A program made the position numbers and the translations under genes. Source: Corynebacterium sp. (GTDB taxonomy: Bacteria; Actinomycetota; Actinomycetes; Mycobacteriales; Mycobacteriaceae). Taken from it: DNA of 64,000 nt. The notes under the pieces are model-generated. The model was not told where the DNA came from. It saw only the letters and a list, made by a program, of their open reading frames with translations, and ran no database searches. Below are positions 46,987 through 59,216 of this stretch, one piece after another. Where the stretch lies: contig NZ_JAUNKC010000013.1 in the NCBI RefSeq assembly GCF_030532965.1, positions 16,511 to 80,510 of the forward strand, written 5' to 3'. Each line of letters starts with the position of its first letter. The stretch's first letter is position 1.

Positions 46987-48159
46987 GTGTACATTCGCCA
47001 ACTCAAGCTGCGGGATTTCCGTTCGTGGCCTGAGTGCCATGTCGAACTCAAACCCGGAATCACCCTGTTCATCGGCCGGAATGGGTTTGGGAAAACCAAT
47101 ATCATCGAGGCAATTGGCTATATCGCGCATCTAGGGTCACACCGGGTCAGCACCGATGCCCCCCTGGTTCGCCAGGGGCGGCAGTCCGCTCGGGTTTCGG
47201 TCACTGCCATCAATCAGGGGCGGGAACTGTCTGCACATTTGCTGATAAAAGCACAAGGCGCTAACCAGGCGCAGATCAACCGTACTCGGTTAAAGACCCC
47301 TCGTGAAGTGCTCGGTGTGGTCAAAACCGTGTTGTTTTGCCCCGAAGATTTAGCACTTATTCGCGGTGAACCCACCGAACGCCGCAGGTACCTGGACAAC
47401 ATTCTCACCTCTAGGAAACCCCGGCTAGCCGGAGTGAAAGCCGATTACGACAAGGTGCTCAGACAGCGCAGCAGCTTGTTAAAAACCGCAAGTGCTGCGC
47501 TGCGCAAAGGCTACGGACACGACGACGGCACCTTGAGTACCCTCGATGTGTGGGACGCACAACTATCACAGTTAGGCGCGGAATTAATCCAGGCCAGGCG
47601 GGAATTAGTGGCCGAATTACAACCCGAGGTTTCCGAATCCTACGCCGGAATTGCACCGGAATCCCGGCCAGCCCGCATTTCCTATCGCTCCACGGTTCCA
47701 GAGCTTTCCGACGACCTCGCGGTCATCGAAGCAAGCATGTTGGCTGAGCTTGGGAATCTACGGAAAAAGGAAATCGAACGCAGCCAAACGCTGGTGGGGC
47801 CGCACCGCGATGACCTGGAGATTTACCTAGGTGACGCGCCGACCAAAGGTTTTGCCAGTCATGGCGAAACCTGGTCGATGGTATTGGCACTCCGGTTGGC
47901 CGAATTTAACCTGTTGCGATCAGATGGCACCGATCCGGTGCTCATCTTAGATGACGTTTTTGCTGAGCTTGATGCCAAGCGGCGCAAACGGTTGGTTGAA
48001 TTAACAACCGGGGTGGAACAGGTGCTTATCACCGCCGCAGTGGATGGGGATTTGCCGGATAACCTCGCGGAATCTGAGATGCAGCAATTCCGAGTGGATG
48101 TTGAGGACACCGACAGCGGCCGAATATCGATTATCTCTTCGATTGGGGAATCGAAATGA
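46987..48159 (+). CDS. recF: DNA repair ATPase RecF
   Basis: 390 aa SMC-like ATPase acting in RecFOR loading of RecA at gaps. Walker [15 protein letters not shown] near residue 32, signature [11 protein letters not shown] near 270, Walker [14 protein letters not shown] near 320. Start is GTG 46987. Overlaps dciA by 4 nt, the conserved dnaN-recF-dciA-gyrB order. Confidence 0.96.
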   Translation: MYIRQLKLRDFRSWPECHVELKPGITLFIGRNGFGKTNIIEAIGYIAHLGSHRVSTDAPLVRQGRQSARVSVTAINQGRELSAHLLIKAQGANQAQINRTRLKTPREVLGVVKTVLFCPEDLALIRGEPTERRRYLDNILTSRKPRLAGVKADYDKVLRQRSSLLKTASAALRKGYGHDDGTLSTLDVWDAQLSQLGAELIQARRELVAELQPEVSESYAGIAPESRPARISYRSTVPELSDDLAVIEASMLAELGNLRKKEIERSQTLVGPHRDDLEIYLGDAPTKGFASHGETWSMVLALRLAEFNLLRSDGTDPVLILDDVFAELDAKRRKRLVELTTGVEQVLITAAVDGDLPDNLAESEMQQFRVDVEDTDSGRISIISSIGESK

Positions 48160-48719
48160 GTGAGGCGGAAGAAAATTTTGAGGATTCGGTCGCAGCCACC
48201 TTTAAACGAATGCGAGAAGAGGCGAAAAACCGCGGCGGGAAACTTCCCGATCTAGCTGCACCGGCTGCTGCGAATCGGGCGTCGACAAGCAGAAACCGGG
48301 ACAAAAAACCGCGCGAACTCGGACGCCCCACTGGAAAAGACGGCCGCTACATTCCGTATGGCCAGACCAGCCTGGAGGGGTTTGGGGCGTTGGTGCAACG
48401 CGAAATCCGAAACAGAGGCTGGAGCAAACCGATCGCGGGCGGCTGGGTGCATTCGCACTGGCCAGAGCTGGTCGGTGAGCACGTGGCGGCGCATACCAAA
48501 GTGGAGATGCTCAAAGATAAAGCGTTATTTATCACGTGCGATTCGACTGCGTGGGCGACAAATCTGCGGATGATGCAACGCCAAATCCTACAAACGATCG
48601 CCCAAAAAGTGGGCCCGGATGTGGTCGTAGAACTGAAGATTTTCGGCCCCAAGACCCCCAGCTGGCGGTTCGGCTCGCTGCACGTGAAAGGCCGCGGCCC
48701 TAGAGACACCTACGGTTAG
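48156..48719 (+). CDS. dciA: DciA/DUF721 helicase-loading protein
   Basis: 187 aa. The first 90 residues are basic and disordered ([18 protein letters not shown]); the C-terminal half is the DUF721 domain ([24 protein letters not shown] and [19 protein letters not shown]). DciA is the ancestral loader of the replicative helicase and takes the place of DnaC. Located between recF and gyrB as in other actinobacteria. Confidence 0.92.
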   Translation: MSEAEENFEDSVAATFKRMREEAKNRGGKLPDLAAPAAANRASTSRNRDKKPRELGRPTGKDGRYIPYGQTSLEGFGALVQREIRNRGWSKPIAGGWVHSHWPELVGEHVAAHTKVEMLKDKALFITCDSTAWATNLRMMQRQILQTIAQKVGPDVVVELKIFGPKTPSWRFGSLHVKGRGPRDTYG

Positions 48720-48855
48720 CCGATCCGCTGCCCCACATCGCTCAAAGCACCCCAGAATCGGTGCTGAAACGTCAACAATTGCCAAAAACTTGTCTATTTG
48801 GGTCTACGACGCGCCGAAACCTTTTCTATGTAGGGGGCTAGGCAGTGTAGAATGA

Positions 48856-50946
<2,091 letters not shown>

Positions 50947-50972
50947 AACCACCGCGCCGATTGCATTCTCTC

Positions 50973-51006
50973 ACGCCACCTGGCTTTCCCAGCTAGGTGG
51001 CGTTTT
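50973..51006. terminator. Terminator between gyrB and the MerR gene
   Basis: ACGCCACC...GGTGGCGT hairpin with inner GGCT/AGCT pairing followed by TTT on the plus strand. It lies between convergent genes. Confidence 0.8.
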
Positions 51007-51766
51007 ACGTAGCGTCGTCTATGGTGCGCAGCCGAGAAAAACAGAGCGAAATATACGCTTGCATTCCCGGTTCCGGATAGGCGGCACGGGTGAGCTTTTC
51101 GACGATCGGGCTGCGCACCAGCGTGCTGGTGAGTTTTCGCATCCGATCGTCGAACGGCATGATTTCGTCCCGCAGTTGTAGGGTTTCATCCGTTAATTCT
51201 TCGCAGTCCGCCATGGTCCATTCGGAGCCGAAAAGCTTTTCCAGTTTGATGCAGAAATCGGCCAACCGGTCGGCACTGACGCGACGGGTGGAGTCGTTGA
51301 ATTCGTCGCGGAAGAGCCCTAGCTCGAAGAATACTTCCGAAAGCTTTCGTTTTTGTCGCACCATCGCTAGTGATTTATGAGCACCCCGGGCAATAAGCGC
51401 CGCCTCGATTTCGTCGTAATACCCGGCGATGGGATCCGGCGAAGTAACAGAAGCGGTGCTGCGCCGGGTTTGTAATTCCAGAAGTTTCTTCCGCTGACGT
51501 TTCAGCTTCGCGATCTGGGCATCAATGGATGCTAAAACCTCCTCAAAACTTAAGAGCTTGGCGGAGTCCAATTGGTGCTTGATCTCGGACAGCGGAATCC
51601 CGGCAGCCACCATGCTTCGGATGTGAATGAGTAAGGCGACGTCTTCGAAGGTGTAATTACGCCACGCGCCGGTGCGTGCAGGAACCGGCATTAACCCAAT
51701 CTGATGGTAATGCCGGATGGTGCGCACGCTAACGTCGGCGATCTCTGCAAGTTCGGAAATTCTCAT
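51005..51766 (-). CDS. MerR family transcriptional regulator
   Basis: 253 aa from ATG 51766. The N-terminal winged helix reads MRISELAEIADVSVRTIRHYHQIGLMP, typical MerR, then a coiled-coil (EEVLASIDAQIAKLKRQRKKLLELQ). The C-terminal 150 residues form a ligand-binding or oligomer domain without Cys signature, so not a metal sensor. Its start overlaps the permease stop (ATGA), so it is co-transcribed with, and probably controls, the ABC exporter. Confidence 0.88.
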   Translation of the reverse strand: MRISELAEIADVSVRTIRHYHQIGLMPVPARTGAWRNYTFEDVALLIHIRSMVAAGIPLSEIKHQLDSAKLLSFEEVLASIDAQIAKLKRQRKKLLELQTRRSTASVTSPDPIAGYYDEIEAALIARGAHKSLAMVRQKRKLSEVFFELGLFRDEFNDSTRRVSADRLADFCIKLEKLFGSEWTMADCEELTDETLQLRDEIMPFDDRMRKLTSTLVRSPIVEKLTRAAYPEPGMQAYISLCFSRLRTIDDAT

Positions 51767-53361
51767 TCGGCTAGATCCCGGTGTGTGAAACGGATAAGGC
51801 CGAGCGCAAACGTCGAAAAGCCAATGACGATGAGCACAGCCGCACCGTAATAATGGTCGACTGCATGCGGCGCCCATGCGAAAACGGAGAGTTTTTGCAA
51901 CCAATCCGGGAATTTGAGCAATTCGCCGAAATACGTTATTAATCCCGACCCGGCAAGCGGAAGCCACACTAGAGCGCTGAGTCTGCGCCAGCAGCCGATA
52001 ATGAATGCAGCGATACCGGCGCAGGCTATTGCTGCAGGTAACAGATCAATTATTGACCACACCAAGATGGAAAACGAGGAGTCTGGTACCCGTGAATCCG
52101 CAATTGCACAATAGGAAGCAATGACACCCGTCACTACCGTTACGACAACGGCCGCAATACAGCTAAACACCCAGGTTAATGTGTAATTTTTCTTCAGGCT
52201 TAGCCCGGTGCTTAGCAGTAACGATACCTGTCCGTGGTGCTCGTGTTGGTTAAACGAAACAACGAGCGAAATCACCATGCAGCAGACCAAAATCCCGATA
52301 ATCGGGCTGGTAAATTCCGCAAAAATCGAAACTAAATCGGTGTTAGTGGTCATTAATGACAACAGTTCTTTGGTTCGTGGTGAGGAATCCATCAAGGAAT
52401 TCATCTCGCCAGTTAAAGCATAGAAACCGGTGCCGATTGCAATGATCGCCACCGACCACCATGCAAACAGCCCACCGTGGAGCCGCCACCATAGGCCGGA
52501 GAAACTAAAACCAGAAACCCGTGGTGTTACCTGGTCGCGTCTTGGCAACCACTGTTCATGAAGATCCCTGCGAGTCAATACAATCGGCAGCAACAAAACA
52601 CAATTGACGGCGAAGAAAACCGCCAGCGGCCATAACGTGTCGCGGTCAAACGCGTGGATAACGTCTCGCCAGCCAAAGGGGCTTAACCACCGCAGCCACG
52701 CGATATCGAAAATGTCGGCCACAACCCGGATGGCAAACGTTAGCGCGAGAAAACCCAAACCAGCACCTCGGGTTGCCCGAGCTGTGGAAAAAGCTTCACC
52801 GCAATTGATTGTGACCAGGCCGAAAGTGAGGGAAAACAAGGTGGCAAAACCACCAGCCAAGGCACATGATCGTAACTGAAACCCCGACAGGCTTAATGAT
52901 GCCGACCATAGGGTAATAAAAACCATGAAGCCGAAGAGTAGGGCCGTGATTACCGAAAGGATGACCGCCACCGTTTTTAACGATCGGGGGCTTAGCCCAA
53001 GGCTGTGGAGGATTTCTGTAATTCCAGATTCTTCTAAGTTTCGGGTGGCGTATACGGCTTGAAAGATACTCATGACCGCGCCCAAAATGAGAATCCAGGT
53101 CATGTTTTCCCACATGGTCCACGTCGCCACCGTTAAGTTATCCGGTACTTTTCCGTACATCACCACCATGCCAAGCGATGCGCGAATACCATCGCCAACT
53201 ATTTGTAGCGATTTCGGATCGGGGTAGGAGCTGTCAATCGGGTACGGGGTGGTGGCAAGAAAAATACCCAGCGGCAGCAACCACGCCGTTAAGAAAACTA
53301 GTCTGGTGCGCAGCATAAACCGCACCGTCATGGGGATTGCCCGGCTTGATGTTGTACTCAT
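51763..53361 (-). CDS. ABC exporter membrane permease
   Basis: 532 aa with about twelve hydrophobic segments in two halves separated near residue 275 by a hydrophilic stretch. Resembles the large permeases of tetronasin/polyketide-antibiotic exporters (ABC-2 type). Two nucleotides separate it from the ATPase gene and it overlaps the MerR gene. Substrate unknown; drug or lipid-like molecules are likely given the family. Confidence 0.85.
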   Translation of the reverse strand: MSTTSSRAIPMTVRFMLRTRLVFLTAWLLPLGIFLATTPYPIDSSYPDPKSLQIVGDGIRASLGMVVMYGKVPDNLTVATWTMWENMTWILILGAVMSIFQAVYATRNLEESGITEILHSLGLSPRSLKTVAVILSVITALLFGFMVFITLWSASLSLSGFQLRSCALAGGFATLFSLTFGLVTINCGEAFSTARATRGAGLGFLALTFAIRVVADIFDIAWLRWLSPFGWRDVIHAFDRDTLWPLAVFFAVNCVLLLPIVLTRRDLHEQWLPRRDQVTPRVSGFSFSGLWWRLHGGLFAWWSVAIIAIGTGFYALTGEMNSLMDSSPRTKELLSLMTTNTDLVSIFAEFTSPIIGILVCCMVISLVVSFNQHEHHGQVSLLLSTGLSLKKNYTLTWVFSCIAAVVVTVVTGVIASYCAIADSRVPDSSFSILVWSIIDLLPAAIACAGIAAFIIGCWRRLSALVWLPLAGSGLITYFGELLKFPDWLQKLSVFAWAPHAVDHYYGAAVLIVIGFSTFALGLIRFTHRDLAE

Positions 53362-53363
53362 GG

Positions 53364-54260
53364 TTAATCCTTAGGCAGCGTTGCGGCGGCTGCGGTTGGG
53401 GATTCAACCTGGTAATGCTGCATAAAGAGCTCTTCCAGGCTGACCGGGCAGCAACTGATATCGGTGGCATTTTGGTGGACAAGCTTCTGCAACGTCGCGT
53501 TAATCTCAGCGCCGGTGTGTAGCTGATCGTATGTGTCTCCGGTGGCCATCTCCGCCCGAATCCGCATGCCCCGCATATGCGAAAGGCTTGCTAACGGTCC
53601 AGATTCGACGATTTCGCCGGCGCGAATGATGCTGATGACATCGGCGACTTCCTGGATCTCGGAAAGAATGTGGCTCGACATTAACACTGCCACGCCTTCG
53701 TCGCGGCGTTCCCGGACAGCCTTTAAGAATTCCTGTTGGATGAGCGGATCCAGCCCCGAGGTGGGTTCGTCTAATACTAATACGTCGACGTCGGCGGATA
53801 GTGCAGCCACCAGAATGACTTTTTGTCGATTGCCCTTGGAATACGCCCGGATTTTCCTATTGGGGTCGAGCGCAAACCTATCGATCAAATCGGCCTGCCG
53901 GTTTTTCTCCACGTGAGGCACCGACGTACCCGCCGCCTTGTGGCGAATCCGGCTTAACGTTTCTATTACCTGGCCACCGGTGAGATTTGGCCACAGGTTA
54001 ACATCGCCGGGAACGTAGGCCGCCCGGACGGTTGCCTGCGTGGGGTTACGCATCGGGTCGTGGCCACCTAGACGAATCGTGCCCTTATCTGGTCGAATCA
54101 TCCCAAATAAGCACCGGATCGTTGTTGATTTTCCGGCACCATTGGGTCCCAAAAAGCCATGCACGCTGCCGGGGCTTACGGATAAATCAACGCCACATAG
54201 TGCGGTTACTGGCCCAAAGCTTTTATAAAGATCAGAGATTTCAATGAGGTTTTCGGACAT
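53364..54260 (-). CDS. ABC transporter ATP-binding protein
   Basis: 298 aa. Walker A FLGPNGAGKSTTIRCLFG near residue 38, signature AYSKGNRQKV in place of canonical LSGGQ (usual in ABC-2 drug exporters), Walker B VLVLDEPTSGLDPL, switch His in LMSSHILSEI. Residues beyond 215 form a regulatory tail. First gene of the exporter-regulator operon. Confidence 0.93.
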   Translation of the reverse strand: MSENLIEISDLYKSFGPVTALCGVDLSVSPGSVHGFLGPNGAGKSTTIRCLFGMIRPDKGTIRLGGHDPMRNPTQATVRAAYVPGDVNLWPNLTGGQVIETLSRIRHKAAGTSVPHVEKNRQADLIDRFALDPNRKIRAYSKGNRQKVILVAALSADVDVLVLDEPTSGLDPLIQQEFLKAVRERRDEGVAVLMSSHILSEIQEVADVISIIRAGEIVESGPLASLSHMRGMRIRAEMATGDTYDQLHTGAEINATLQKLVHQNATDISCCPVSLEELFMQHYQVESPTAAAATLPKD

Positions 54261-54334
54261 ACCTCCATTGTGCGGTGTGACGTTAGGTAACAGTCAAGCA
54301 CCAGCCAAGAATCCATTGGCGCGCAGTTTAAAAA

Positions 54335-54387
54335 AACCTCTTGGGTGGTAGAAGCCGTTTCGTTTCGGCTCTACCACCCAAGAGGTT
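54335..54387 (-). terminator. Very strong intrinsic terminator
   Basis: A 22-bp perfectly paired hairpin (AACCTCTTGGGTGGTAG plus AAGCCG/CGGCT inner arm) with a T-run on the minus strand (AAAAAA at 54330-54335 on plus). Terminates the DUF6918 gene. Confidence 0.9.
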
Positions 54388-54425
54388 GGGGTATGAGGAA
54401 AACCAGCGTGGTTTCCGCGGGAGTT

Positions 54426-54869
54426 TTAGACCTTCTTCATGTAACGCTCGATGACGTCGCCAAGCATGGGCAGGTGCGGCTTGATCAGGCCAGCTGCCTT
54501 GGAGCGGATGGCGTTGTAGCCCTTTTGTACTGCGGAGTTATCGACTTTCTGGGCGTTCTTGTCCAAAACTTCCAGGATGTCGTCGACTACGGCGTCGGAG
54601 TGGGTATTGAGGAAGGTGCCGAAATCGGCAACGTCCGATGCTTGGTATTCCACCCAGCGTGGCTGGAGGGTTTCCAGGATTTCTGGCAACAGCCGGTTGG
54701 CGGCTTTTGCAACAACCTTATCGTTGACTTTCTTGGCTGCTCCGAGCAGACCCTTGACGGTCATGCCGGAGATGCCGGAGGTGGAATCCACTGCGGATTC
54801 TACGAGTCCGGCGAGTTCGGCGGCTAGGGTTTCGCGCTGATCGCCAAGAAGAACGGAAAGATCTGACAT
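54426..54869 (-). CDS. DUF6918 family protein
   Basis: 147 aa from ATG 54869, preceded by TAGGAGGATGTTAC, a very strong ribosome site; the frame runs 36 codons further but without one. All-helical, with GLVESAVDSTSGISGMTVK, LLPEILETLQPRW and AVQKGYNAIRSKAAGLIKPHLP. The pattern fits the small DUF6918 proteins of mycolic-acid bacteria. Function unknown. Strong SD and terminator suggest high expression. The 395 nt upstream (54870-55264) contain its promoter and the terminator at 55144, nothing else. Confidence 0.8.
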   Translation of the reverse strand: MSDLSVLLGDQRETLAAELAGLVESAVDSTSGISGMTVKGLLGAAKKVNDKVVAKAANRLLPEILETLQPRWVEYQASDVADFGTFLNTHSDAVVDDILEVLDKNAQKVDNSAVQKGYNAIRSKAAGLIKPHLPMLGDVIERYMKKV

Positions 54870-55143
54870 GTAACATCCTCCTAGAAGATGGTTGAAGTCG
54901 AAATAGGGTTCATAGTTGAGGATAAAAGAAAAGCGATCGTAATGTTTGATCTCACCCTGAATGTAATCAAGGTGCAATCAACGATCACGATCGCTGGGTT
55001 GCAATTCTTCCGCCACAGTTTTGTAAAACCCGAGGTGAAATGAATCATCATTCACTCGAATTAACTGCAATCACAACAGTAACAAATGTTACAGGAGTGA
55101 TTACCCTCGTGCAATGAGACACGCATTAATGGGGTAAAAATAT

Positions 55144-55166
55144 AAAAAACCGGGCAGGTTACCCGG
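55144..55166 (-). terminator. Terminator of the toxin-antitoxin unit
   Basis: On the minus strand CCGGG-TAACCTG-CCCGG is followed by TTTTTTATA, about 100 nt past the toxin stop. Confidence 0.75.
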
Positions 55167-55264
55167 GTAATACTGTCAATCCGACCGATGGGATCGTGAA
55201 ACATGCGCCAGCTTGTCGACGCCGCACCGCGTAGCGGTATCAGGTAGCAGCCATTGGTCGGTTG

Positions 55265-55567
55265 CTATTCGGCTACTTCGATTGCCGTTGCGGCGTAGGC
55301 CTTATAAACCGCGGCGACTGCCTGGGCGAAATCGGAGTTTTTCGAGCTAAGCGGCTTTAACAATCTCGTAGTGTGCTCGATAGCGGCGGCCACCTGCGTT
55401 GCGGACTCAAAAACCCGCACCCCCTGAAACGCTGCCTGCGTGATGGCGGCGATCGCGTATAGCGCACCAAAATTCGACACGGTTAGCTTGTGTTCCTCGC
55501 AGAAAATGTCGGCGATGATGAGTACTTGTTCCGGGGTTAACGTCGGTGGGGGAGTGTGGGTCGGCAT
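55265..55567 (-). CDS. Doc/Fic-like protein with degenerate active-site motif (putative toxin)
   Basis: 100 aa. LTPEQVLIIADIFC, NFGALYAIAAITQAAFQGVRVF and the following helices follow the layout of Doc toxins (L..E.V..IA, GLL.SAL.RPQ.TF.G). The Fic loop HPFxDGNKR would fall at LLKPLSSKNSDFAQAV, where the catalytic His, Asp-Gly-Asn and Arg are not conserved. If homologous it is an inactive or repurposed Doc. It lies 12 nt after an RHH antitoxin-like gene. Homology is suggested by pattern and context rather than certain. Confidence 0.6.
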   Translation of the reverse strand: MPTHTPPPTLTPEQVLIIADIFCEEHKLTVSNFGALYAIAAITQAAFQGVRVFESATQVAAAIEHTTRLLKPLSSKNSDFAQAVAAVYKAYAATAIEVAE

Positions 55568-55579
55568 GATTGTCGTTAC

Positions 55580-55798
55580 TTAGGTTTCGCTGCGGGCGCG
55601 CCGAATTCGGGCTGAAAGTGCGGCTTGGGTGGGAATGATCTGTTGTGCCAATTGGGTGATTTGGTCGTCGACAAGCGTGCGCGCCGCAGCGGAAACTATC
55701 GCACGAATCGCGGCTTCCTGTTTGCTGCAATTTTGGGCGCGGGCAAGCAGCGTAAGCGCCCGGTCTTGTTCGGCGGTTAAACGTAGCGTCATTGCCAT
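55580..55798 (-). CDS. Ribbon-helix-helix antitoxin-like protein
   Basis: 72 aa from the MAMTLRLT start at 55798; the frame extends left 29 codons through the promoter and is not used. MTLRLTAEQDRALTLLARAQNCSKQEAAIRAIVSAA is a standard RHH DNA-binding domain (beta strand then two helices). The C-terminal 35 residues would wrap the toxin. A 7-3-7 inverted repeat lies 10 nt upstream, fitting autorepression. Confidence 0.78.
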   Translation of the reverse strand: MAMTLRLTAEQDRALTLLARAQNCSKQEAAIRAIVSAAARTLVDDQITQLAQQIIPTQAALSARIRRARSET

Positions 55799-55807
55799 AC
55801 CCGATAT

Positions 55808-55824
55808 GGTATCAATCTGATACC
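55808..55824. promoter_or_regulatory. Probable operator of the RHH antitoxin
   Basis: GGTATCA-ATC-TGATACC, a perfect 7-bp inverted repeat immediately upstream of the antitoxin start, in the right place for autoregulation by an RHH dimer pair. Confidence 0.75.
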
Positions 55825-55908
55825 GCAGGTGTGTGGAAAACGCGGTTACAACGCCATGGCGGGGTAGAATTGGGACGTTCACCATTTTGAAAAACGAAAG
55901 GCGCTTTG

Positions 55909-58485
55909 ATGAGCGACGATCTCTTCTCCGGAGACGAATACGATCGCGTCAAACCGATCGACCTAAACGAGGAGATGCAGACTTCCTATATCGACTACGC
56001 GATGTCAGTCATCGTCGGTCGAGCATTGCCGGAGGTGCGCGACGGCTTGAAACCCGTGCACCGCCGCATTCTCTACGCAATGTACGACAACGGCTACCGG
56101 CCGGATCGTAGCTACGTGAAGTCCGCTCGACCCGTGGCAGACACCATGGGTAACTACCACCCGCACGGCGACACTGCCATTTATGACACCTTGGTGCGCA
56201 TGGCCCAGGACTGGAACATGCGTTATCCGCTTGTCGACGGCCAAGGTAACTTCGGTTCCCGAGGCAACGACGGCCCCGCCGCCATGCGTTATACCGAGTG
56301 TCGTTTGACCCCGTTGGCGATGGAAATGGTGCGTGACATCCGCGAAAACACCGTGGATTTCTCGCCCAACTACGACGGCAAAACCCAAGAACCGGACATC
56401 CTGCCCGCCCGGGTGCCGAACCTGCTAATGAACGGTTCCAACGGCATCGCGGTGGGTATGGCAACCAATATTCCACCGCATAACCTGCGGGAATTGGCCG
56501 ATGCCATCTACTGGTTATTGGAAAATCCCGAAGCAGACGACACCGCCGCACTTGAGGCGTGCATGCAGTTTGTTAAAGGCCCCGATTTCCCCACCGCAGG
56601 TCTTATTGTTGGCACCCAAGGGATTAAAGATGCCTACACAACCGGGCGCGGTTCCATTCGGATGCGCGGCGTTACCTCCATTGAAGAGGAAGGCAGCCGC
56701 CAGACTATCGTCATCACCGAGCTGCCGTACCAGGTGAACCCCGACAACCTGATCTCCAATATCGCCGAGCAGGTGCGCGACGGCAAACTCGCTGGTATTT
56801 CCAAGATCGAAGACGAGTCCTCCGACCGTGTCGGCCTGCGCATCGTTGTTACCCTCAAGCGGGACGCAGTGCCACGGGTTGTGCTCAATAACCTGTACAA
56901 GCACTCGCAGCTGCAAACCAGCTTCGGCGCTAATATGCTCTCCATCGTTGATGGGGTGCCGCGTACCCTGCGGCTGGATCAAATGCTTCGGCATTATGTC
57001 GCCCACCAGATCGAAGTTATCGTTCGCCGTACCCAGTACCGGTTGGACGAGGCCGAAAAGCGCGCCCATATTCTGCGCGGCTTGGTCAAAGCGCTCGATA
57101 TGTTGGACGAGGTCATCGCCCTGATCCGGCGTTCTGAAACCGTCGACATTGCCCGCAGCGGCTTGATGGATCTGCTTGCCATCGATGAAGTCCAAGCAGA
57201 TGCCATTTTGTCCATGCAATTGCGTAGGTTGGCAGCCCTGGAACGGCAAAAGATCATCGACGAATTGGCCGAGATTGAAGAGATCATCGCCGATTTGAAG
57301 GATATTCTCGCCACCCCAGAACGTCAGCGCACCATCGTGCGGGATGAGCTGAAGGAAATCGTCGACAAGTACGGCGACGAGCGTCGTTCCGAAATCATCG
57401 CCGCCACCGGCGAAGTGACCGAAGAGGACCTGATCGCCCGCGAAAACGTCGTGGTTACCATCACTTCCACCGGCTATGCGAAGCGCACCAAGGTGGATCT
57501 GTACAAATCGCAGCGGCGCGGCGGCAAGGGCGTTCGTGGTGCCGAGCTTAAGCAAGACGATATCGTGCGGCACTTCTTCGTCTGCTCCACCCACGACTGG
57601 ATTTTGTTCTTCACCAATTTCGGTCGCGTGTACCGGCTCAAGGCCTACGAACTGCCGGAGGCGTCTCGCACCGCCCGCGGCCAGCATGTGGCTAACCTGC
57701 TGGAATTCCAGCCGGAAGAACGCATCGCCCAGGTCATCCAAATCCAAAGCTACGAGGACGCACCGTACCTTGTTCTGGCTACCGCCCAAGGTCGAGTCAA
57801 GAAATCGCGGCTGTCGGATTACGAATCCAACCGCTCCGGTGGCCTTATCGCCATCAACCTCCACGAGGGCGACAAACTCATCGGCGCCGCACTATGCTCC
57901 GGCGACGACGATCTGCTCCTGGTATCTGAGGAAGGCCAGTCGATTCGCTTCAAGGCCGATGATGAGCAACTGCGTCCGATGGGTCGCAGCACCGCTGGCG
58001 TGAAGGGTATGCGGTTCAGGGGCGACGACCAATTGCTCGCTATGACGGTCGTTCGCGAAGGCGCATTCCTCCTGGTTGCGACCAGCGGCGGTTACGGCAA
58101 GCGCACTAGCCTGGAAGAGTATTCCTCTCAGGGCCGCGGTGGCGTTGGCGTGGTCACTTTCAAGTACAACCCGAAGCGCGGCAAACTGATCGGCGCGTTG
58201 GTTGTTGATAATGATGACCAGATCTTTGCCATTACTTCCGCCGGTGGTGTGATTCGCACCGAAGTTAACCAGATTCGCCCATCGTCGCGTGCCACCATGG
58301 GTGTGCGACTGGTCAATTTGGAAGATGGGGTGGAATTGCTCGCCATTGACCGTAATGTTGAAGGGGAAGGCGAGGAAGAAGCCTCCGCCGTTGCTGCCGG
58401 TAACGATGGGAAGAAACCCGTCAGCCAGCAGGAAACCATCGATGAGATCATCGATGAAACCGCCACGAACGAAGGTGACAGCTAA
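55909..58485 (+). CDS. gyrA: DNA gyrase subunit A
   Basis: 858 aa from ATG 55909 (TTG 55906 possible). Breakage-reunion domain: [34 protein letters not shown], catalytic Tyr in [10 protein letters not shown]. Quinolone region reads [18 protein letters not shown], with Thr at the E. coli Ser83 position. The C-terminal pinwheel begins with the GyrA box QRRGGKG. The tail is acidic (EGEGEEEAS). Overlaps the next gene by one nucleotide. Confidence 0.97.
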   Translation: MSDDLFSGDEYDRVKPIDLNEEMQTSYIDYAMSVIVGRALPEVRDGLKPVHRRILYAMYDNGYRPDRSYVKSARPVADTMGNYHPHGDTAIYDTLVRMAQDWNMRYPLVDGQGNFGSRGNDGPAAMRYTECRLTPLAMEMVRDIRENTVDFSPNYDGKTQEPDILPARVPNLLMNGSNGIAVGMATNIPPHNLRELADAIYWLLENPEADDTAALEACMQFVKGPDFPTAGLIVGTQGIKDAYTTGRGSIRMRGVTSIEEEGSRQTIVITELPYQVNPDNLISNIAEQVRDGKLAGISKIEDESSDRVGLRIVVTLKRDAVPRVVLNNLYKHSQLQTSFGANMLSIVDGVPRTLRLDQMLRHYVAHQIEVIVRRTQYRLDEAEKRAHILRGLVKALDMLDEVIALIRRSETVDIARSGLMDLLAIDEVQADAILSMQLRRLAALERQKIIDELAEIEEIIADLKDILATPERQRTIVRDELKEIVDKYGDERRSEIIAATGEVTEEDLIARENVVVTITSTGYAKRTKVDLYKSQRRGGKGVRGAELKQDDIVRHFFVCSTHDWILFFTNFGRVYRLKAYELPEASRTARGQHVANLLEFQPEERIAQVIQIQSYEDAPYLVLATAQGRVKKSRLSDYESNRSGGLIAINLHEGDKLIGAALCSGDDDLLLVSEEGQSIRFKADDEQLRPMGRSTAGVKGMRFRGDDQLLAMTVVREGAFLLVATSGGYGKRTSLEEYSSQGRGGVGVVTFKYNPKRGKLIGALVVDNDDQIFAITSAGGVIRTEVNQIRPSSRATMGVRLVNLEDGVELLAIDRNVEGEGEEEASAVAAGNDGKKPVSQQETIDEIIDETATNEGDS

Positions 58486-58829
58486 TGGCAACACGTGAGT
58501 ATTCCATTCAGTTCATTTCACCCATGTCAGCGTTTCGCACCGGGTTCGCCTTGTCGATCATCGGGCTGTTCGCTTGGCTGGTGTGCTCCGCGTTTTTATA
58601 CTTCGGCCTCAAAGCCGCCGGGGTATGGGGACAATTCAACGATGTGATCGGCGGCGTTGGTGGTGAACAATCCATCACCTTCGGCGTAGTTATGTCGATG
58701 TCGCTGCTGGTAGGTGCGATTTTTGCGATCATTTCCTCCTGCCTAGCGCCGTTGATGGCGATTGTCTATAACGCGGTTGTTGATCTGTTTGGCGGCATTC
58801 GCGTTACCTTGCGTCAAGAGGTGGAATAA
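58485..58829 (+). CDS. DUF3566 membrane protein
   Basis: 114 aa with two membrane segments (about residues 22-45 and 63-93). ISPMSAFRTGFALSIIG and IYNAVVDLFGGIRVTL are typical of DUF3566, a family found directly after gyrA across actinobacteria. Function unknown. TAATG overlap with gyrA indicates coupled translation. Confidence 0.9.
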   Translation: MATREYSIQFISPMSAFRTGFALSIIGLFAWLVCSAFLYFGLKAAGVWGQFNDVIGGVGGEQSITFGVVMSMSLLVGAIFAIISSCLAPLMAIVYNAVVDLFGGIRVTLRQEVE

Positions 58830-58838
58830 CCATTAGGA

Positions 58839-58885
58839 ACCGTGGGGCGTAGGCTTACATTTTTTGCTTGTCGACGCCCCACGGT
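58839..58885 (+). terminator. Terminator-like hairpin after DUF3566 gene
   Basis: ACCGTGGGGCGT and ACGCCCCACGGT are perfect 12-bp complements 23 nt apart; the dispersed 11-mer forms part of the right arm and loop. T-run lies in the loop rather than after the stem, so termination efficiency is uncertain. Confidence 0.65.
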
Positions 58886-59016
58886 TTGCGGCCGCTTAGA
58901 CACCGCGGGTTAAAAGTTGCTAGACTTAAGTTCGTCATGTTGAGTCTTGGGTATTGACCTTGTGATTTGCCTAAGTTTTACCGACCGGATATAGTTCTAT
59001 TTCGTTCCAATTTTTT

Positions 59017-59093
59017 GGGCCTATAGCTCAGTCGGTTAGAGCGCATCGCTGATAACGATGAGGTCGCAAGTTCGATTCTTGCTAGGCCCACCA
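59017..59093 (+). tRNA. tRNA-Ile (GAT)
   Basis: Cloverleaf with acceptor GGGCCTA/TAGGCCC, TTCGATTC T-loop and anticodon GAT in CTGATAA; CCA is encoded (59091-59093). Confidence 0.95.
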
Positions 59094-59104
59094 TGGGACA
59101 ATAT

Positions 59105-59177
59105 GGGGCATTAGCTCAATTGGTAGAGCGTCTGCCTTGCACGCAGAAGGTCAGGAGTTCGATTCTCCTATGCTCCA
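59105..59177 (+). tRNA. tRNA-Ala (TGC)
   Basis: Acceptor GGGGCAT/ATGCTCC, anticodon TGC in CTTGCAC, T-loop TTCGATTC. CCA is not encoded (the sequence continues CAA), so it depends on the Cca enzyme. It marks the left edge of the accessory island. Confidence 0.95.
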
Positions 59178-59184
59178 CAAATAG

Positions 59185-59216
59185 GCTCCCAACCACTACT
59201 GGTTGGGAGCTTTCTC
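59185..59216 (+). terminator. Terminator of the tRNA pair
   Basis: GCTCCCAACC and GGTTGGGAGC, perfect 10-bp stem, followed by TTTCTC. Confidence 0.88.

Noticed and set aside
56515-57864. 449-aa minus-strand frame inside gyrA
   Set aside because: Antisense shadow of gyrA with no ribosome site or family resemblance.
59105-59177. tRNA-Ala as a proven integration attB
   Set aside because: I found no duplicated tRNA 3' end or integrase within the window, so site-specific integration is not supported.
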